DNA of 64,000 bases from positions 930,139 through 994,138 of the forward strand of contig NZ_JAASRM010000001.1 in assembly GCF_011761565.1 (NCBI RefSeq). Direction: 5' to 3'. Both the position numbers and the translations under genes were made by a program. Under the pieces are notes generated by a model. It was given only the letters and a program-made list of their open reading frames with translations, made no database searches and was not told where the DNA came from. This DNA comes from Rhizomicrobium palustre. GTDB taxonomy: Bacteria; Pseudomonadota; Alphaproteobacteria; Micropepsales; Micropepsaceae. Shown one piece after another: positions 22,042 through 32,466 of this stretch (position 1 is the stretch's first letter; each line of letters begins with the position of its first letter).

Positions 22042-23120
22042 CGCTTGCCTCCCAGTGTTTCGACAAGATCAGCCAAGGCTCTGGTCGCATCCGGCTTGGC
22101 GAGACTGCGCGCCGCCGCGGCTTTTTCCGCGAGCGCCACAGGGTCGGCAAAGGCCGCTTGCAGCATGGCTGAGATTTTCTCGGGCGTGAAATCGGTTTGC
22201 GGCACACGCCAGCCCCCGCCAACCTTCACCAGCGCTTCGGCGTTGGGGGTCTGGTTGTCATCGAGGGCATGCGGCAGCGGCACCAAGATCGCGGGCCGGC
22301 CAATACAGGCAAGCTCACTCACCGTGCCCGCGCCAGAGCGCGCGATGACGAGATGTGCTTCGGCGATGTGCTGCGGCATATTCTTGAAGAATGAAGCCAG
22401 CTCGGCACGAACACCCATCGCCGCATATTCGTTGCGGACGCTTTCAAGATCTTCCGGGCGGCATTGCTGGATGATGTTGAGTTTGGCGCGGAAAGCTTCC
22501 GGCAAAAGCTTGATCGCGGCGGGCATGCGTTCGGAGAAAACACGTGCGCCCTGGCTGCCGCCAAATACCAGCACACGATATTCATTGGTCGGCGATTCGT
22601 AAGGTGCAGCGGTGAGCGCAATCACCTCGGGACGCAGAGGATTGCCCGTGTAAACGATCTTTTTGCTGTTTTTGGGCAAAAAGCGCACCAGGGGCAGATT
22701 GGCCGCGATTATCCGCACATAATTCATAATCAAGCGATTGGCGCGACCGAGCAACGCATCCGGCGAAAGGATCGCTGTAGGCAATCCCGCAAAGCATGCC
22801 GCCAGCATCACCGGCACCGACGGATAGCCGCCAAAGCCCACCACAGCCGAGGGACGGATGCTTTTCAATTTTGCAAAAGAAACAACGATCCCAGCGATAA
22901 TCTCGAAGGGCGCGGAAATGAGCCGAATAGTGGAGCGATCCGAAAAGGCGGCGGAGGGCACGATGGCAATCTCGGCGCCTGGAAACACATCACCATAACT
23001 CTTGCCGCGCTTGTCGGTCATGACGACGATCTTTTGGCCGCGTGCCTGCAATTCCTTGGCGAGCGCTTCTGCCGGGAAGAGGTGCCCGCCCGTACCGCCG
23101 GTGGCGAGAACTATGGTCAT
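22038..23120 (-). CDS. murG: Lipid II synthase MurG
   Basis: GT28 glycosyltransferase that adds GlcNAc to lipid I at the cytoplasmic membrane face. The N-terminal [20 protein letters not shown] is the first G-loop; [16 protein letters not shown] and [16 protein letters not shown] are the second and third. The donor site [29 protein letters not shown] lies in the C-terminal domain. 360 aa. Its start overlaps the ftsW stop (ATGA). Confidence 0.98.
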   Translation of the reverse strand: MTIVLATGGTGGHLFPAEALAKELQARGQKIVVMTDKRGKSYGDVFPGAEIAIVPSAAFSDRSTIRLISAPFEIIAGIVVSFAKLKSIRPSAVVGFGGYPSVPVMLAACFAGLPTAILSPDALLGRANRLIMNYVRIIAANLPLVRFLPKNSKKIVYTGNPLRPEVIALTAAPYESPTNEYRVLVFGGSQGARVFSERMPAAIKLLPEAFRAKLNIIQQCRPEDLESVRNEYAAMGVRAELASFFKNMPQHIAEAHLVIARSGAGTVSELACIGRPAILVPLPHALDDNQTPNAEALVKVGGGWRVPQTDFTPEKISAMLQAAFADPVALAEKAAAARSLAKPDATRALADLVETLGGKR

Positions 23121-24277
23121 GCCCGCGCCCTCCCTGGATTCGCTATGTAGCCTGGCGTCAGCTTGGGCTTTTGCAATTCGACTTGCGGGCGCTGACGGCC
23201 GAGCGCCAGGGCAAAGCCCATCGTCAGGGCCACGGCGAACAGAGACGAGCCGCCCGCGGAGATGAAGGGCAATGTCATGCCCTTGGCGGGCAGCAGATTG
23301 ACCGCCACCCCCATATTGATGAAGGCTTGTAGGGCGACGACGGTCGCAAGGCCCGCGCCCGAGAGCTGGGCAAAGCTATCCTTGGATTTCACCGCACGCA
23401 GCAAAAGGCGCACGGTAAGCGCGCAGAAGAGCAGCGCGATAATGGCGCAAAGCCAGAGGCCGAACTCCTCCCCCGCCACGGCGAAGATGAAGTCCGAATG
23501 CACGTCCGGCAGGCGATACTTCACCGTGCCGGCGCCCGGACCGACGCCGAGCAATCCGCCATGCGCGAAGGCTTTGAGCGACAGCCCTGTCTGATAGCCC
23601 TTCTCCGTCGGATGCATGAACTGCTGCACGCGATGCTGCACATGAGGGAACAGGAAATAGGCCATGGTGGCGAGCCCGGTCGCCCCGCCGGCGAAAACCC
23701 AAACCCATTTAAGGGCCATCCCTGCGAAGAACAGCAGCGAGCCCCAGAGGCCGAGCAGCAAAAAGGTCTGCCCCACATCCGGCTGCAAGAGAAGGAAGAA
23801 TAGCGCCGGGCACAAAACCAGGAAGGTAATCGCCGGCTTGGGAATGGGCGCCTGCTTTTCGCTCGCCAGGATCGCACCAGCAAGAATGGCAAAAGAGGGC
23901 TTCAGAAATTCGGAGGGCTGAAGCGTGAAGACCTTGAGGTCTAGCCAGCGGCGCGCCCCGAGGGTTTCGGCCCCCAACACCAGCACCAGGGCCGAGCCGA
24001 TGACAGCTACGACAAACACGATCGCCGCCACCTTGCGCAGATCATCGCGTTCCAGAAGCGATGTTCCGAAGAGAATAGCGATCGCGATGCAGGCGAACAC
24101 CACCTGCTTAGCCGCGAAAATAAAATTGCCCGCTGTATGCGGACCGCCACTTGCCGCCGGACTTGCCGCAACCGCAAGCATCAGGCCGATGACGAGCAGC
24201 ACAAGCACCATCATCGCAGCGGGACGATCTATCGTCCACCACCAATCGGCCAGGAAGTTGCGGCTGGCTCGGTTCAT
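23117..24277 (-). CDS. ftsW: Peptidoglycan polymerase FtsW (SEDS family)
   Basis: Septal glycosyltransferase that works with FtsI. About ten membrane helices; SEDS features include LQPSEFLKPSFAILAG, LQPDVGQTFLLL (with the essential Asp), and the C-terminal LPAKGMTLPFISAGGSSL. I start at MNRASRNFLADWWW (386 aa), overlapping the murD stop as ATGA; the open frame continues 59 codons upstream but that is murD sequence. Confidence 0.96.
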   Translation of the reverse strand: MNRASRNFLADWWWTIDRPAAMMVLVLLVIGLMLAVAASPAASGGPHTAGNFIFAAKQVVFACIAIAILFGTSLLERDDLRKVAAIVFVVAVIGSALVLVLGAETLGARRWLDLKVFTLQPSEFLKPSFAILAGAILASEKQAPIPKPAITFLVLCPALFFLLLQPDVGQTFLLLGLWGSLLFFAGMALKWVWVFAGGATGLATMAYFLFPHVQHRVQQFMHPTEKGYQTGLSLKAFAHGGLLGVGPGAGTVKYRLPDVHSDFIFAVAGEEFGLWLCAIIALLFCALTVRLLLRAVKSKDSFAQLSGAGLATVVALQAFINMGVAVNLLPAKGMTLPFISAGGSSLFAVALTMGFALALGRQRPQVELQKPKLTPGYIANPGRARA

Positions 24278-25659
24278 GCGGCCTCCGGCTTCAGCTTCAA
24301 AACTGCCGCACGGAAGGCTTCGCCACGCTCCTCGAAATCCTTGAACTGGTCGAAGGAAGCACACGCTGGAGACAAGAGTACCACCGGCGCTTCCGCCGCG
24401 AAATGCGCCGCATCCGATGCCGCCGCAACCACTGCCTTGGCCAGCGTGCCACAATGCTCGAACTCGACCTTGCCCTTCAGTGTGGCGGCAAATTCCTCTG
24501 CCGCATCGCCAATCAGATAGGCCTTGCGAATACGGTGGAAGTGCGGCTCCAGCGAGGTGATGCCGCCCGCCTTAGCGCGCCCGCCGATGATCCAGAAGAT
24601 ATCGTCGAAACATACCAGCGCGCGTTCCGCGGCATCCGCATTGGTGGCTTTAGAATCATTGATGAAACGCACCTTGCCCACACTGCCCACATCTTCGATG
24701 CGGTGGGTGAGGCCGGGGAAGGACACAATGGCGGCGGCAAGCGCGCGCGCATCGGTGACATAAGGCTTCACCGCGGCATAAGCGACGGCGGCATTCTGCC
24801 AATTATGCGTTCCTGGAAGGTGGGTGGCCGCCGAAAGCTCCATGACCTTTGTGGCGCGATCGTTCTGCGCATTATAAAGGGCACCATCGAGCACAAAGAT
24901 GCCGCGCCCCAGAACCTTGCCGACCGAAACAGCGACACAAGGCGCGCCACCATTGGAGCTAAGCTGGGTGAAGATCGAGGCGGTGAAGTCATCATCGACG
25001 CCGACGATATTGAGACCGGATTTGCGGGTCTGCTGCAGCAGCTTCTTTTTGACCGCCGCATAGCCTTCGAGCGAACCATGCCGGTCGATATGATCCGGCG
25101 TGATATTGGTCAGCACCGAGACTTCTGGCGCAAGGCCGGGCGACAAATCGATCTGATAAGACGAGATTTCGATCACATAGATCGTGCGCGCCCCCGGCGG
25201 TTCAAGATCCAGCACCGGCTGGCCGATATTGCCACCAACCTGCGCATCAAAACCGGTCTCTTTCAGGATATGGCCTATCAGAGCGGTAGTGGTGGATTTG
25301 CCATTGGTGCCCGTGATGGCGATGAGCGGCACATCCGGCAAGGTGCGGGCGAAAAGCTCGATATCGCCGATCACGTCCACATCCCAATCGCGGGCCCGCA
25401 GCACAACGTCATGCGGTTTGGGGTGGGTCAGCGGCACGCCCGGAGACAAGATCACAGCCCCGAGACGGTCCCAGGGCCATTCCTCCCAGGAGACGATCTT
25501 GGCGCCAGCGGCGCGTGCAGCTTCGCGAAGCTCTTCCTTGGAGTCAAAAGCGTAGACGTCAGCGCCGCCCGCCTTCAGCGCGCGCACTGACGAAAGCCCC
25601 GAGCGTGCAAGCCCGAAGACACCGACCGATCTGCCATGGAATGCTTCGACCACGATCAT
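24274..25659 (-). CDS. murD: UDP-N-acetylmuramoylalanine--D-glutamate ligase MurD
   Basis: Mur ligase adding D-Glu. GVFGLARSGLSSVRAL near residue 13 binds the UDP part, ITGTNGKSTTTALIGHIL near 113 is the ATP loop, and EISSYQIDLSPGLAPEVSVL, THNWQNAAVAYA and FINDSKATNADAAERAL are the following Mur motifs. 461 aa. The gap to mraY is 4 nt. Confidence 0.97.
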   Translation of the reverse strand: MIVVEAFHGRSVGVFGLARSGLSSVRALKAGGADVYAFDSKEELREAARAAGAKIVSWEEWPWDRLGAVILSPGVPLTHPKPHDVVLRARDWDVDVIGDIELFARTLPDVPLIAITGTNGKSTTTALIGHILKETGFDAQVGGNIGQPVLDLEPPGARTIYVIEISSYQIDLSPGLAPEVSVLTNITPDHIDRHGSLEGYAAVKKKLLQQTRKSGLNIVGVDDDFTASIFTQLSSNGGAPCVAVSVGKVLGRGIFVLDGALYNAQNDRATKVMELSAATHLPGTHNWQNAAVAYAAVKPYVTDARALAAAIVSFPGLTHRIEDVGSVGKVRFINDSKATNADAAERALVCFDDIFWIIGGRAKAGGITSLEPHFHRIRKAYLIGDAAEEFAATLKGKVEFEHCGTLAKAVVAAASDAAHFAAEAPVVLLSPACASFDQFKDFEERGEAFRAAVLKLKPEAA

Positions 25660-25663
25660 TTCG

Positions 25664-26755
25664 TCACCTCAGCTTCAGGGTCGAAAGACCTATCAGTGCC
25701 AGCACTACCGCGATGATCCAGAAGCGGATCACGATGGTCGGCTCGCGCCAGCCCAATTGCTCGAAATGGTGATGGATGGGCGCCATACGGAAGACCCGCT
25801 TGCCCGTGAGCTTGAAGGAGACGACCTGCACGATCACCGAGACGGTTTCGAGCACGAAAAGTCCGCCGACAATGGCGAGCACGATTTCATGCTTGACCGA
25901 GACGGCGACCGCGCCGAGCGCACCACCCAGCGGCAGAGAGCCGGTATCCCCCATGAAGACCGAGGCCGGTGGCGCATTATACCAGAGAAAGCCCAGGCCC
26001 GCGCCGATCAAGGCGGCAAGAAAGACCGCAAGCTCGCCCGTGTCACGCACATAGATGAGCTGGAGATAGGTGGCGAAACGCTCGTTACCGACCATATAGG
26101 CGATGATCACGAAAGCCGCTGCCGCGATCATAACCGGCATGATGGCAAGGCCATCGAGCCCGTCGGTGAAATTCACCGCATTCGCTGAGCCAGCGATCAC
26201 GACAGCACCGATGACCAGAAAGAACAAACCGAAGGGAATAAGGAGATTTTTGAAGAAGGGCACAGCGAGCGCGCCACTCTGGCCGGCCGGTTCCAACTGC
26301 ATGATGGCGAAGGTCGCGATGAAAGCGACGCCGAATTCGACCAGAAGCCGAAGTTTGCCGCTCACGCCCGCCGTGTTGCGCTTGGAGACCTTCAGATAAT
26401 CATCGGCGAAGCCTAAAAGCCCATAGGAAAGCGTGACGAACAGCACGATCCAAACATACCAGCTCGTCAAATCTGCCCAGAGAAGGGTCGAGACCATGAC
26501 GGAGATGAGGATCAACAGCCCGCCCATGGTAGGCGTGCCCTTCTTCTCAAGGATATGGCGTTGCGGGCCGTCCTCGCGGATCGGCTGGCCTTTACCCTGC
26601 TTCACCTTCAACCAGGCGATCAGGCTCGGCCCAATCCAGAAGGCAATGAACAGCGCAGTGAGCACGGCGCCCGCCGAGCGAAAGCTCAAGTATTTGAACA
26701 GGCGCAGAAACGCCATCTGATCGGCATGGGGCAGGTAAAACAGGAAATGGAACAT
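25664..26755 (-). CDS. mraY: Phospho-N-acetylmuramoyl-pentapeptide-transferase MraY
   Basis: Integral membrane enzyme that makes lipid I. The aspartate-rich motif FADDYLKVS is present, [10 protein letters not shown] is the second, and the HHH motif [13 protein letters not shown] is at the last loop. About ten membrane helices, 363 aa, normal. The start is followed by [12 protein letters not shown]. The gap to murF is 3 nt. Confidence 0.97.
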   Translation of the reverse strand: MFHFLFYLPHADQMAFLRLFKYLSFRSAGAVLTALFIAFWIGPSLIAWLKVKQGKGQPIREDGPQRHILEKKGTPTMGGLLILISVMVSTLLWADLTSWYVWIVLFVTLSYGLLGFADDYLKVSKRNTAGVSGKLRLLVEFGVAFIATFAIMQLEPAGQSGALAVPFFKNLLIPFGLFFLVIGAVVIAGSANAVNFTDGLDGLAIMPVMIAAAAFVIIAYMVGNERFATYLQLIYVRDTGELAVFLAALIGAGLGFLWYNAPPASVFMGDTGSLPLGGALGAVAVSVKHEIVLAIVGGLFVLETVSVIVQVVSFKLTGKRVFRMAPIHHHFEQLGWREPTIVIRFWIIAVVLALIGLSTLKLR

Positions 26756-26758
26756 GGA

Positions 26759-28120
26759 TCAGCCCCCGAACCTACTCTTGAGCGCATCGATCACAACCGT
26801 CATGCGGCTGCCGTTCGAGCCCTTCACAAGAACCGTATCGCCATCCCGCACGGCTTCGGTCACGAGGGGCGCGAGCTCAGCGGAATTGGCAGCATAGGAC
26901 GCGCCGCTCAGCACATCGGCGAGCGACTTCATATTCGACCCCGCGAGAAACACGCGATCTGCAGCAGCAAGATGTGCGGCGAGGCCCGCATGTAAATCCG
27001 GCGATTGCGGACCAAGCTCCAGCATATCACCCAGCACAGCGACCTTGCGGCCAGGCGCCTTGCTCAGCAGCGCCAGAGCCGCGACCATTGATGCGGGGTT
27101 AGCGTTGTAGCTCTCGTCGATGATTTCGATATTGCCAGCCTTGATGCGGGCACCCCGGCCTTTCAGCGGCGCGAAATCGGCGAGCGTTGCGGCAGCCATT
27201 TCAGCATCACCACCCGCGACTGAAACGGCCAGCAAAGCCCCAAGTGTGTTGGACGCGATGTGCGCACCTGGCGCGCCAACCACCGCATCAATGGCTTTGC
27301 CCTGGATTTCAGCTTTGAGACGGATACCGCTCGCAGCTTCTTCGACACTGATGAGACGCGCATCGGCGCATTGAGCGGAGCCGAAGGTCAGGATATTCGT
27401 GACGCCAATCTGTTTGGCGCGGGCCCGCAGACGCTCGCAATACGGGCTATCAACCGGCAGTAAGGCAAAGCCGCCCGGCATGAGGCCTTCGAAAATCTCG
27501 GACTTGGCGTCAGCAATGGCTTCGCAATTGCCGAAGAATTCGAGATGTGCGGGCGCAATCGTCGTGACGAGCGCGATATGCGGACGCACGAAAGAGACAA
27601 GATTTCGAATCTCGCCAAAATGATTCATGCCGATTTCGAAAACACCGAAAGCGGCTTCTCGCGGAAAATTGGCGAGCGAGAACGGCACGCCCCAATGATT
27701 ATTGAAAGACGCGCCCGATGCATAGGTTTGGCCCAGCGCTTCGAACGCGAGCTTCAGGATTTCCTTAGTGGTGGTTTTTCCCGCGCTACCGGTGACGCCA
27801 ATGATCTTGGCAGCGCTACGCGCCCGCGCGGCCCGCGCGAGATCTTCCAACGCGCGCTGCGTATGAGCGACAGTGATGGTCGGACCACCTTCAACGGATT
27901 TCGACACCAACGCCGCGCCAGCCTTGTTTTCGAAGGCATTGGCGGTGAATTCATGCCCATCTTTATTTTCGCCCTTGATGGCGACATAGAGCTCACCTGG
28001 CTGAAGCTTGCGCGAGTCGATGGCAAGGCCAGTAACCGTGAACGGCGCAGAGGCGCGGCCGAGCGTGGCGCGCTCGATCTCCTCCGATGTCCACAGGGGA
28101 GAGATGTTGGGCGGGCTCAT
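26759..28120 (-). CDS. murF: UDP-MurNAc-tripeptide--D-Ala-D-Ala ligase MurF
   Basis: Completes the pentapeptide stem using the Ddl product. The N-terminal substrate domain begins SPLWTSEEIERA; the ATP loop is GVTGSAGKTTTKEILK near residue 110; IGMNHFGEI, SYNANPASMVAALALL and LGDMLELG are the typical MurF segments. 453 aa. The start overlaps the murE stop by 4 nt. Confidence 0.97.
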   Translation of the reverse strand: MSPPNISPLWTSEEIERATLGRASAPFTVTGLAIDSRKLQPGELYVAIKGENKDGHEFTANAFENKAGAALVSKSVEGGPTITVAHTQRALEDLARAARARSAAKIIGVTGSAGKTTTKEILKLAFEALGQTYASGASFNNHWGVPFSLANFPREAAFGVFEIGMNHFGEIRNLVSFVRPHIALVTTIAPAHLEFFGNCEAIADAKSEIFEGLMPGGFALLPVDSPYCERLRARAKQIGVTNILTFGSAQCADARLISVEEAASGIRLKAEIQGKAIDAVVGAPGAHIASNTLGALLAVSVAGGDAEMAAATLADFAPLKGRGARIKAGNIEIIDESYNANPASMVAALALLSKAPGRKVAVLGDMLELGPQSPDLHAGLAAHLAAADRVFLAGSNMKSLADVLSGASYAANSAELAPLVTEAVRDGDTVLVKGSNGSRMTVVIDALKSRFGG

Positions 28121-29577
28121 GGCAGATACTCCTGACCACCCAAGGCTATGGCGGCTTTGACCGCTTCGGCGCGATCCAAGAAAGGGTGGACCGTAGCGCC
28201 GACGATCTGTCCGCTCTCGTGACCTTTTCCAGCAATCACGAGAACATCGCCAGATGAAAGCTCGGAAATGCCCGTATGAATGGCTTGCGCGCGATCATCG
28301 ATTTCGGCGGCACCCGGCGCAGCGGCGAGAATTTCGCTACGGATAGTCGCGGAATCCTCCGTACGCGGATTATCATCCGTGACAATGATCCGGTCGGCGA
28401 GCCGCGCGGCAATGGCGCCCATCAAGGGACGTTTTCCTTTATCGCGGTCTCCACCACAGCCAAAAACCACAACAAGCTTGCGCTCGGTATGCGGGCGAAG
28501 GGCGGTTAAAACCGTTTCAAGAGCATCAGGTGTGTGGGCGTAATCAACAAAAATGGGCGCGCCGGAAGCAGCGATGGCGACTTTTTCAAGACGCCCAGGC
28601 GCACCTTTCAGATGCTCGAGCGCCTTGAAGACAGAAGCCGGATCTTCGCCAAGGCCGATCGCCATGCCCGCGGCGACGAGCGCATTGGAAGCCTGAAAAG
28701 CACCCGCGAGCGGCAGCGCGATCGTATAAGTCTGGCCCGCGAATGCGATGTGCAGTTCTTGGCCGTCCAAGGAGGGTTTACGTGCAATAAGTTTGATTCC
28801 GCCACCGTGCGCGCCAACGGTGATAAGGCGGAGACCGCGTTGCGACGCCACGGCGACAAAGTGTTCGGAATATTCGGCATCTGCATTCACCACCGCCGCC
28901 GCACCGTCTTCAGCAAGCTCGCGGAACAGGCGGAGCTTGGCTTCGAGATAGGCTTCCAGACTGGCGTGGTAATCCAAATGATCGCGGGTGAGATTGGTGA
29001 AACCCACGGCAGAGATCTTCACGCCATCGAGGCGATATTGATCGAGCCCATGGCTGGAGGCTTCGAGTGCCAAATGCTCAACACCGTCTTTCTCCAGCGC
29101 GGCGAGAATCTCATGCACTTCCAGCGGCCCGGGAGTGGTGTTGTCGAGCTTGATCAAGCCAGTAGGTGTGACAACCCCAATCGTGCCCATGCTGGCAGCT
29201 TTCTTGCCGAGATGGGTCCAGATCTCGCGCAAGAAAACGGCGATGGAGGTTTTGCCATTGGTACCGGTCACCGCCGCAACCGTTTCGGGTTGAGCCCCAA
29301 AATACAGCGCCGCCGCCTCAGCCAGCGCAAGGCGGGGATTTTCTGCGGCGATGAATTGAGCGCCAGCCGCTTTCACTACACCGCCGATTTCAGGCCGGCC
29401 CAGCACCGCCACAGCACCGCGCGCGACCGCGTCGGCGACAAAGCTTGCGCCGTCACCCTTCGCACCAGAAATCGCCGCGAATAAATAGCCCGGCTTTATC
29501 CGCCGGCTGTCGCTGGAGATTCCGGTGAATTGCGTCACCGTTTCCAGTCCTGCCGCCACCGCTTTACCCGTACCCAT
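28117..29577 (-). CDS. murE: UDP-MurNAc-dipeptide--2,6-diaminopimelate ligase MurE
   Basis: Adds the third residue of the stem. SSDSRRIKPGYLFAAISG is in the N-terminal domain, the ATP loop is AVTGTNGKTSIAVFL, and DYHASLEAYLEAKLRLF is Mur conserved. The C-terminal DDNPRTED contains the DNPR motif that specifies meso-diaminopimelate in Gram-negative MurE, so a DAP-type wall is expected. 486 aa. Its start shares one base with the ftsI stop. Confidence 0.97.
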   Translation of the reverse strand: MGTGKAVAAGLETVTQFTGISSDSRRIKPGYLFAAISGAKGDGASFVADAVARGAVAVLGRPEIGGVVKAAGAQFIAAENPRLALAEAAALYFGAQPETVAAVTGTNGKTSIAVFLREIWTHLGKKAASMGTIGVVTPTGLIKLDNTTPGPLEVHEILAALEKDGVEHLALEASSHGLDQYRLDGVKISAVGFTNLTRDHLDYHASLEAYLEAKLRLFRELAEDGAAAVVNADAEYSEHFVAVASQRGLRLITVGAHGGGIKLIARKPSLDGQELHIAFAGQTYTIALPLAGAFQASNALVAAGMAIGLGEDPASVFKALEHLKGAPGRLEKVAIAASGAPIFVDYAHTPDALETVLTALRPHTERKLVVVFGCGGDRDKGKRPLMGAIAARLADRIIVTDDNPRTEDSATIRSEILAAAPGAAEIDDRAQAIHTGISELSSGDVLVIAGKGHESGQIVGATVHPFLDRAEAVKAAIALGGQEYLP

Positions 29578-31157
29578 CAGGTGTTCTCTTTAGTGGCGGT
29601 TATCGGATTGATCGGCACCCCGAGCAAGGGCGCGACACGCGAAATCACATGTCCGGCAAGCGGCGCTGCGGTGTGCCCGGCGAGCGCAAAACCACCGGTT
29701 GCTTTGGTCCCGTGTGGCTCATCCAGCAAAACAAAAACGAGATAGCGCGGGTTTTCTGCAGGAAAAACAGCACAAAATGATGTCATCAGTTTGTGCGCTT
29801 GATAGCCACGGCGGCCGGGTTTTTCCGCAGAACCGGTTTTGCCCCCGACATCATACCCAGGCACATCGGCTTTTTTTCCCGTGCCATTCGTCACGACATA
29901 GCGCAGCAGACCCCGCATAGCTTCGCTGGTCTTTTCAGAAATAACCTGTTCGCCACGGCCATCCTCAGGATGTTTCACAAAGGTCGGCTGAATCCGCCGC
30001 CCGCCATTAACGATGGATGCGGCAGCCGCGGCAAAAGACAGCGGGCTGACGGAAATCCCATGGCCAAAGCCAATGGTGGCCGTTTCGACGATGCCCCAGT
30101 TCGATGGGTAAAGCGGGCGCGCCCGCTCCGGCAATTCGCTTTTCAAGGGGGCCATCAGCCCAAGGCTGGTGAGAAATTCACGCTGGCGCACGCCGCCGGA
30201 ACGCAGTGCGATCTGGGCCGAACCGATATTGGAGGACTGGCCCAGAACATCGCGCGCACCGAGATAAGCCGGCATATGCTCGGCTTCGTGAATGGTGAAG
30301 CGGCCAATCTTATACCCATTGCCAACCGGCAGGCTTTCGTCCAGGCGCAGCTTACGATCCTCGAGCCCCAGTGCGAAGGTGAAGATCTTGAACACGGAGC
30401 CAAGCTCGTAAATGTCCTGCGCCATGATGTTGCGCGCGGAGTCACCCTCTTCGAACTGGCGGGTATTGGGATCGAAATCGGGTAGCGATACCATCGCGAG
30501 CACTTCACCGGTGCGCACATCCAGCACCAAGCCGCCTGCCGCACGCGCGCGAAATTCGCTCATGGCCGCGGCAGTTTCATGGGCCAGAATGAACTGCACC
30601 CGCTTGTCGAGCGAGGTCGCAACAGGCTGATTGCTGTGCAGCTTCTGCTCAAGGCCGAGTTCCAACCCCGAAACGCCTTTGCCGTCGAGGTCGGTCACGC
30701 CTAGCACTTGGGCAAGGGTGCGGCCATCGGGATAAAAGCGCTTGGAATTGGGTAGATACTCAAGACCCGGCAGCTTTAGCGAGGCGACCTTTGCCTGCGC
30801 GGTGAGCGAGACCTGACGCGCGATCAGGGCAGAGGGGTATTTGTCCTTCAGCACCGCCGTCACGCGTGCCATGTCCGCGCCGGTGGCGTTGGAAAGTTCG
30901 ACCGCAGCGCGATGCTTGTCCTTGATCATTTTCGGGCGAGCATAAAGATCGCCAGCCGGAAGATCACGTGCGATCAACTCGCCATTACGGTCCAACAAAT
31001 CAGCCCGGCCCAGCATCAACACCGGCGGGCGCGTTTTCGGCGGCGGTGTATGCACAAAAGCCGTCACCAGCACCAGGCGCACGCCCACCGTCAGGAAGGC
31101 GAGCACGGAGATCACCATCCCGATCAGTATGCGTCGCTGAGTGACGGTTGGCGTCAT
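29577..31157 (-). CDS. ftsI: Septal transpeptidase FtsI (PBP3)
   Basis: Divisome cross-linking enzyme. One N-terminal membrane helix (ILIGMVISVLAFLTVGVRLVL) is followed by a dimerisation/pedestal domain and the penicillin-binding transpeptidase domain with the active-site SVFK, SSN (GQSSNIGS) and KTG (VGGKTGSAEKPG) motifs. 526 aa, normal. It is 3 nt from ftsL. Confidence 0.97.
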   Translation of the reverse strand: MTPTVTQRRILIGMVISVLAFLTVGVRLVLVTAFVHTPPPKTRPPVLMLGRADLLDRNGELIARDLPAGDLYARPKMIKDKHRAAVELSNATGADMARVTAVLKDKYPSALIARQVSLTAQAKVASLKLPGLEYLPNSKRFYPDGRTLAQVLGVTDLDGKGVSGLELGLEQKLHSNQPVATSLDKRVQFILAHETAAAMSEFRARAAGGLVLDVRTGEVLAMVSLPDFDPNTRQFEEGDSARNIMAQDIYELGSVFKIFTFALGLEDRKLRLDESLPVGNGYKIGRFTIHEAEHMPAYLGARDVLGQSSNIGSAQIALRSGGVRQREFLTSLGLMAPLKSELPERARPLYPSNWGIVETATIGFGHGISVSPLSFAAAAASIVNGGRRIQPTFVKHPEDGRGEQVISEKTSEAMRGLLRYVVTNGTGKKADVPGYDVGGKTGSAEKPGRRGYQAHKLMTSFCAVFPAENPRYLVFVLLDEPHGTKATGGFALAGHTAAPLAGHVISRVAPLLGVPINPITATKENT

Positions 31158-31160
31158 GCG

Positions 31161-31535
31161 TTACATCCCGCTACGCGCCGAGATTTTGACGACGGGGTTC
31201 GGCACATTCATTGGTGCCTGTGCACTCGCCTGCTGCATTTCCTCGCCATTGAGCGCCTCACTGCGATGCGGCAGGAGCGTGACCGAGGCAAGCTGCACAG
31301 TGGTGGAGTTCTGCATACCAAGCGAGCTCTCCGCGAGCTTTTGAATCGTCTCGGGGTTTGCCGCCTTCTGCCACTGCACTTCCAGGACGCTGATCTGAGT
31401 CTGCTCGTCCTGAATCTGGCGCTGCGTGCGGCGCAGCTCCTGCTGCGCGATGCGGGTCTTCTCAAACGTGTCGTAGGACCAGATCATCGAGAACCCGAGC
31501 AATCCGACACAAAGCGTGCTGATGATGCGGATCAT
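31161..31535 (-). CDS. ftsL: Cell division protein FtsL
   Basis: Small bitopic divisome scaffold. An N-terminal membrane helix (IISTLCVGLLGFSMIWSY) is followed by a heptad-like coiled coil (KTRIAQQELRRTQRQIQDEQ). I use ATG 31535, giving 124 aa and a 10-nt gap to rsmH; the open frame extends 51 codons more but overlaps rsmH. Identity rests on position between rsmH and ftsI and on topology, since FtsL sequences diverge widely. Confidence 0.9.
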   Translation of the reverse strand: MIRIISTLCVGLLGFSMIWSYDTFEKTRIAQQELRRTQRQIQDEQTQISVLEVQWQKAANPETIQKLAESSLGMQNSTTVQLASVTLLPHRSEALNGEEMQQASAQAPMNVPNPVVKISARSGM

Positions 31536-31545
31536 GTGACCCTCC

Positions 31546-32466
31546 TCAAGCCGCCAGCCGCACGGCCGCCCGCAACTTTGCGGAACGGGCACGCGGATTG
31601 GCAGCGATCTCCGCCTCGGAAGGACCGACAGGCTTTCCTCCCAAAAGGCGGTATTGCGGTTTGGCAGCGCGCGAGAGTTCCGGCGCATGCCGCGATGGTT
31701 GACGCACTTCCTTGCCGCGTTCGGTCAGGAAGCGTTTGACGATGCGATCTTCCAAAGAATGGAAGGACACGACGACGAGACGGCCTTCGGGCTTCAAAAT
31801 CTCGGTCGCAGCATCGAGCGCGCGCGTGAGTTCGCCCAGCTCGTCATTCACATGGATGCGCAAGGCCTGGAAGGTGCGCGTCGCCGGATGGATAGGAAGG
31901 CGCTGCGCTGCAGGCCCCATCACCTCGGAAACAAGCTCCGCAAGCTCCATCGTGCGCGAGATGGGGCGTGCCTTGATGATCGCTTTGGCGATACGGCGGG
32001 ATTGGCGCTCCTCGCCAAACTGCCAAAGCACATCGGCAATCTCGCGCTCGTCGGCAGTATTGAGAAAATCGGCGGCGCTCATGCCGTCGGCACTCATGCG
32101 CATATCGAGTGGCCCATCGGCGCGGAAGGAAAAGCCGCGCGCAGGCTCATCAAATTGGAAGGACGAAACACCCAGATCGAGCACGACACCATTGACGCCG
32201 TCTTCACCTGCTCCAGCCAAAAGCCGGTCCATCTCTGAGAACGGGCCATGCAAAAGGGTGAGACGGCCAGGATACGCCGCCATCAACGCTTCGCCGCGCT
32301 TGATCGCATCGGGATCGCGGTCGATGCCAAGCACGCGGCAATCGCAGGCTTCCAGAATGGCACGCGTATAGCCGCCACCTCCAAAAGTGCCATCGATGTA
32401 ACGTTCGCCGGCGCGGGGACTTAAAGCCTCCAGCACTTCGGCGAGCAGGACAGGGATGTGGCTCAT
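31546..32466 (-). CDS. rsmH: 16S rRNA (cytosine(1402)-N4)-methyltransferase RsmH
   Basis: SAM-dependent ribosome modification enzyme (MraW). The N-terminal HIPVLLAEVLEAL and YIDGTFGGGGYTRAIL (SAM motif I) are typical, as is VLDLGVSSFQFDEPARGFSF. Near the C-terminus is VVSFHSLEDRIVKRF. 306 aa. The start overlaps the mraZ stop by 4 nt. Confidence 0.97.
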   Translation of the reverse strand: MSHIPVLLAEVLEALSPRAGERYIDGTFGGGGYTRAILEACDCRVLGIDRDPDAIKRGEALMAAYPGRLTLLHGPFSEMDRLLAGAGEDGVNGVVLDLGVSSFQFDEPARGFSFRADGPLDMRMSADGMSAADFLNTADEREIADVLWQFGEERQSRRIAKAIIKARPISRTMELAELVSEVMGPAAQRLPIHPATRTFQALRIHVNDELGELTRALDAATEILKPEGRLVVVSFHSLEDRIVKRFLTERGKEVRQPSRHAPELSRAAKPQYRLLGGKPVGPSEAEIAANPRARSAKLRAAVRLAA